Source: Diphasiastrum complanatum
Lineage: Eukaryota > Streptophyta > Lycopodiopsida > Lycopodiales > Lycopodiaceae
Direction: 5' to 3'
Length of the DNA: 64,000 bases
Assembly: GCA_029204225.1 (NCBI GenBank)
Contig: CM055111.1
Span: forward strand, 22,711,355-22,775,354
Part shown: positions 61,530-64,000 of the stretch, piece after piece
How the letters are laid out: each line of letters starts with the position of its first letter
Numbering within the stretch: the first letter of the stretch is position 1
Made by a program: the position numbers and the translations under genes
Notes under the pieces: model-generated
What the model was told of the DNA's origin: nothing
What the model saw: the letters and a program-made list of their open reading frames with translations, nothing else
Database searches by the model: none

Positions 61530-64000
61530 GAACTCAATGTAGTTATCGTACTGTAGAAAACTTTTCTCGAGGCTTGCCACTTTGAAAATGGTAGGTGTTG
61601 CCTCCCATGTTATATTCCACCTTTTTTAATTAGTTTTTTTTTTCTCAATGAACCTTTTTGTTATTTGCTTGGAAAGTTCTCATGTCTAAATATGCATTTA
61701 AGAACTAAATTGAATCCAAGCCTTGAGGATGTGGTTGCATAAATGATGGATCACAGAGTGAAGAGAGACTTTAAACAAACTCACATGAAAGAACTTATTG
61801 AGGGGAGGTGGGGTGGGGTGGTGGTCAAACATTATTCATAATACATAGGATATGTAAGGGATAAGAGTAAGGTTCGGGCTATTTTGAATATTTTATTTCA
61901 AGCTTACAAGTTTATACATTGAATTTTTGCATGCTGATTTTTTATATGTACTGATACTTGAAATTTAATTTAATTTTTGGTGCCCATAACTTCAAATTCT
62001 GAAATTTTCCGTGTTGATATTTTGCACATGTAATGATAACAAGATTAAATTTCATTAATCTGAAAAAGTCAAATTTTGAGATTTTGCAGATTGATAGCTG
62101 AGTCATAATCAACAAATAATTTGGGTACCAAGTTGGATTGAATTGAAACTTTTAACTATGTACAATAATCGATTTAAACAAATTACATACTTCGAGCTTT
62201 TGACATTCAAACTAATTTTAATAGATTGATAACTAGTTAGGTATCACAAATGAGAAAACCTTCAAGTACTTGAAGCTGAGGGTTAAAAAAAAAACGTTTT
62301 TGTTGTTGTCTTTCTATCTGTGGGGTGTCTAGATCAAAGCATCAACATTCCCAATTCATTCCTTAAATTTGGGTAGTAGAGATTTGCAAAAAAGAAAATA
62401 GCTATCTTTTGCAATGCTCGACTTTCCAATTTCTAAGTGGGTTGGTCAAAAAGCAAAAAAAACATCAAATGTGAGATGGTAAGGATGTATTAAAAGTGTG
62501 GTTCTCCTCACAATGGATATGTTTTTTTTATTCGTATTTTGGTCACATTTGCAATATATTTGACTTTGCTCATTATAAATACAAGTATGATTCCAATTTG
62601 AATTCCGACAAATTTTATCTGCTATACAAGTAAAACAATTGCTTACGGTTAATGATGGGTGTACATCTTAGTGTTGTAATACAAGGGGAATTCCATGTTA
62701 TAAAGAAGGCTTTTATTTCCTTAGCCACAACTTAAATAGACATAACATTGGTGTGTTTCTTCTATGGACTTCTGATCATCAAAGCTCTTCTATTTTATCA
62801 CAATCCTTTATATACATATTTTAGACTTGCAATAGATAGCAAGTGCCTTTGGGCCTTACACAAAGGATTAAACAAGCAAGCATTTTGTGTTGTTGGTTTG
62901 AAGTATACACTCCTAAGAATTTTGGTTTGCATCATGTATAATACTATAATGCAAATTCAATTATTGATAAGCACTTGGTTTAAATGGAAAAATATGAAAT
63001 ATGAAATATAAATAAAATGTCAGATGTCAAAATCACTTTTTCAGAACCATTTCATTATTAAAAATTAACAAATATATTTTTGTCTATAATTCCTAACTAG
63101 CATGAGTCAAAACATTTTGGCACCATGTGGAAGGAGTTTGGAGCTAGATTTCCATTTAATTGAATCTCTTATTGGTGTGTTTAGGCGATGCACTTCAAAT
63201 TCAAGGTTCATAAGAAGGGCTTTTTCCTTGTATTCATATTTGCCTTCAACTAATACCTAGCCAACATTTTATTGATACAATGCCTTTGTGCATATTGCTA
63301 AAATTTGTCAAAGAGGGTAACCGTTTTCGTTTACTAGAATTTTAGTAATGCATTGTAACTTTGGTTCCCTTGTAATATTAATATGCTTTATAACGTTGAG
63401 ATATGCTTTATAACGTTGAGATATGCCTTTGTTGATACTTCTGATAGTGTTGACAAAGATGATATCAAGACCACCTATGATCAAGTAGAGTTGATACATA
63501 TTGTAAGCAATTTCAAACATGCACAAGGTTTGAACCTAGATTTGAGATTGTATATTGTGATGCACATGTTCATGATATCCATGGAAATGTTGTGCATTTT
63601 TATTGGTGGGTGCCTCATCAAGTCTTTGATGGAATCTTGATACACTCTTTGACAAATAAGATGATCAGACCAAAGCCATTTTGCAACATCAACATACTGA
63701 TGCCTTGACATGATGCAATTTGAAGACATGTATTCTAGTTGATATAAAATAAATACACAAGGTCATTCCAAAAGTGCCACATGGAATAAAAATATATTCT
63801 CCTCGATGCCATAAGAACAAACTTCTGGACCTTTGGAAATATTCAACTTGCATGAAAATTTATACTTTGCACTAGGTAAACTAGCTTCCTCATCAGCAAT
63901 ACGAAGCATGTGTCTTTCAATTTCATGATTTGTGAAATTCTTCAAGAAAAAGATTTTGTCGACGTGTAATACGGGCTATGGTCCTATTTGTCATAGTCAT
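61530..64000. other. 3' flank of the SnRK1 beta gene, no further gene
   Basis: AT-rich DNA. No AATAAA signal could be placed with confidence. A 20-bp perfect tandem duplication (ATATGCTTTATAACGTTGAG twice) is at 63381-63420. Short frames at 62748, 63308-63729 and 63763-63945 match nothing I know. Confidence 0.5.

Overview
This window is nuclear DNA from a flowering plant. It holds two plant genes with several spliced exons, both on the + strand, set in AT-rich DNA packed with LTR retrotransposons, small DNA transposons and long GA/CT microsatellites. Both genes read cleanly across their splice junctions, so they look functional. I cannot name the species. The large introns (5.3, 5.3, 6.7 and 13.6 kb) point to a big, transposon-rich genome.

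Layout. 1-1635: start of a minus-strand LTR retroelement, with a 543-bp hAT-like miniature transposon inserted in its LTR area. 4134-20974: a gene encoding an SRPBCC + TMR-repeat protein, the HCF145 type (plastid psaA mRNA stabilisation); eight exons are visible and the N-terminal exons are not. Its introns hold a GA microsatellite, a Gypsy/Copia mosaic, and a cluster of three miniature DNA transposons at 17.0-18.7 kb. 20975-40081: intergenic. It contains microsatellites, a Copia 3' end, a promoter-like site near 24.5 kb, an unassigned decayed reading frame of about 480 codons at 26.1-27.6 kb, a decayed Copia element, a Gypsy integrase relic, and two related Copia elements in opposite orientation (31.4-34.3 kb minus, 34.4-39.0 kb plus). 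40082-61529: the complete four-exon gene for a SnRK1 beta subunit (KINbeta type, 302 aa). Its intron 1 carries Copia and LINE relics. Its intron 2 carries a minus-strand chromovirus Gypsy (about 48.3-52.3 kb) and a head-to-head inverted Gypsy structure (53.6-60.1 kb). 61530-64000: no recognisable gene.

The two genes are neighbours but not obviously partners. One is a plastid RNA-stability factor; the other is the carbohydrate-binding scaffold of the SnRK1 energy-sensing kinase. The most distinctive signals are in the repeats: four miniature transposons with exact 8-bp target duplications, two of them stacked so that the same 8-mer occurs three times; an inverted retroelement with arms of about 2 kb inside the SnRK1 beta intron; a splice donor fused to a (TC)38(AC)23 microsatellite in the HCF145-type gene; and the unassigned frame whose three in-frame stops are all TAG.
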